Positions 63,704 to 64,000 of a DNA stretch of 64,000 nucleotides are shown one piece after another. Below the pieces are notes generated by a model, which worked only from the letters and a program-made list of their open reading frames with translations, was not told where the DNA came from and ran no database searches. The stretch is taken from assembly GCF_022180365.1 (NCBI RefSeq), contig NZ_BQKV01000020.1, positions 1 to 64,000 on the forward strand, written 5' to 3'. This DNA comes from Faecalibacterium gallinarum. Lineage in GTDB: Bacteria > Bacillota > Clostridia > Oscillospirales > Ruminococcaceae. Numbering within the stretch: the stretch's first letter is position 1; each line of letters begins with the position of its first letter. The translations under genes and the position numbers were made by a program.

Positions 63704-64000
63704 ATGGATCATACACTCAACCAGAAGATTGATGCGTTTATTGCAGCCAATCAGGAACAGATTTTAAAGGATATCGCCGCACTGGTGGCGATCAACAGCG
63801 TGGAGACCGCTCCGGCCGAGGGCGCCCCCTTTGGCCCTGGCGCCCGGGCTGCGCTGGATAAAACCCTGGAGCTGGCGGCCGGCATGGGCCTGGCCACCCG
63901 CAACTGTGAGAACTATATCGGTTACGCCGAGCTGCCCGGCGCAGACCCGGAGAAATACCTGGCTACCATCTGCCACGTGGACGTGGTGCCCGCTGGCAAC
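63704..64000 (+). CDS. M20-family dipeptidase (PepV-like), N-terminal part
   Basis: The window ends after 99 codons. MDHTLNQKIDAFIAANQEQI, then LVAINSVETAPAEGAPFGPG and ATICHVDVVPAGN. The last carries the first metal-binding HxD site of the M20 peptidases. The start is ATG at 63704 with GAGGA upstream. The rest of the protein (metal sites, dimerisation domain) lies outside, so the specific activity is tentative. Confidence 0.85.
   Translation, partial: MDHTLNQKIDAFIAANQEQILKDIAALVAINSVETAPAEGAPFGPGARAALDKTLELAAGMGLATRNCENYIGYAELPGADPEKYLATICHVDVVPAGN

Overview
The window looks like chromosomal DNA from a GC-rich gut Clostridium-class Firmicute. I favour the Oscillospiraceae/Ruminococcaceae (Faecalibacterium, Subdoligranulum, Gemmiger group), but the genus is inferred from gene content and base composition only. 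Supporting signs are strong AGGAGG ribosome sites, TTGACA-17-TATAAT promoters, a low-GC-Firmicute type dcw order (mraZ, rsmH, ftsL, PASTA-type PBP), a CIRCE element, a tetrahydrofolate riboswitch before folT, a bile salt hydrolase-like gene and a CPCC protein. Genes are dense, with short gaps and many hairpin terminators between converging units. I saw no rRNA, tRNA or CRISPR array.

Layout. 1-140: right end of an IS3-family element. 177-2848: divergent asnA and cysS. 3085-9595: a secreted protein, then leftward units: zinc-ribbon membrane protein/DUF5685/DnaJ, a GH2 glycosidase and a flavodoxin-like reductase. 9766-10796: rsmD and a coiled-coil protein. 10910-23533: the dcw cell-wall and division cluster, mraZ-rsmH-ftsL-pbp-murF-(mraY-like)-ftsW-murG-ftsQ-murE, with MraZ boxes at its promoter. 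23564-25828: serC-serA on the minus strand. 26000-27762: a BlaI/CopY-type repressor behind three cop-box sites, then an RlmD-type 23S rRNA methyltransferase. 27880-28874: a broken GGDEF gene. 28953-30650: bile salt hydrolase-like gene and a CIRCE-controlled small heat shock protein. 30749-33441: purC and a GH1 6-phospho-beta-glucosidase. 33497-37883: MarR regulator and a heterodimeric ABC exporter sharing an operator core. 38104-41114: HAD phosphatase, exonuclease, a TVP38-like membrane protein and a CPCC protein. 41263-46270 (minus): LRR protein, VWA-like protein, MoxR ATPase and AEC permease. 46360-48741 (minus): glnS and a duplicated FMN-binding lipid-anchored or membrane protein. 48964-53932: YitT, Tat-type alkaline phosphatase, mscL with a zinc ribbon, and an M3 oligopeptidase. 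54081-56268: THF riboswitch, folT and folC. 56742-60943: two MATE transporters, exonuclease III and a small export protein. 61134-64000: an unknown protein, cstA, and the start of an M20 dipeptidase.

How the genes work together. The dcw cluster supplies septal peptidoglycan synthesis: MurE and MurF finish the pentapeptide, MurG makes lipid II, FtsW polymerises, the PBP crosslinks, and FtsL and FtsQ scaffold. Its MraY position holds a protein that aligns end to end with MraY yet lacks several key residues, so lipid I synthesis probably depends on another gene outside the window. FolT imports folate and FolC traps it by glutamylation, under folate-sensing RNA. The MarR and ABC genes form a self-contained drug or peptide export module. 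The LRR/VWA/MoxR operon is the least understood multi-gene system here.
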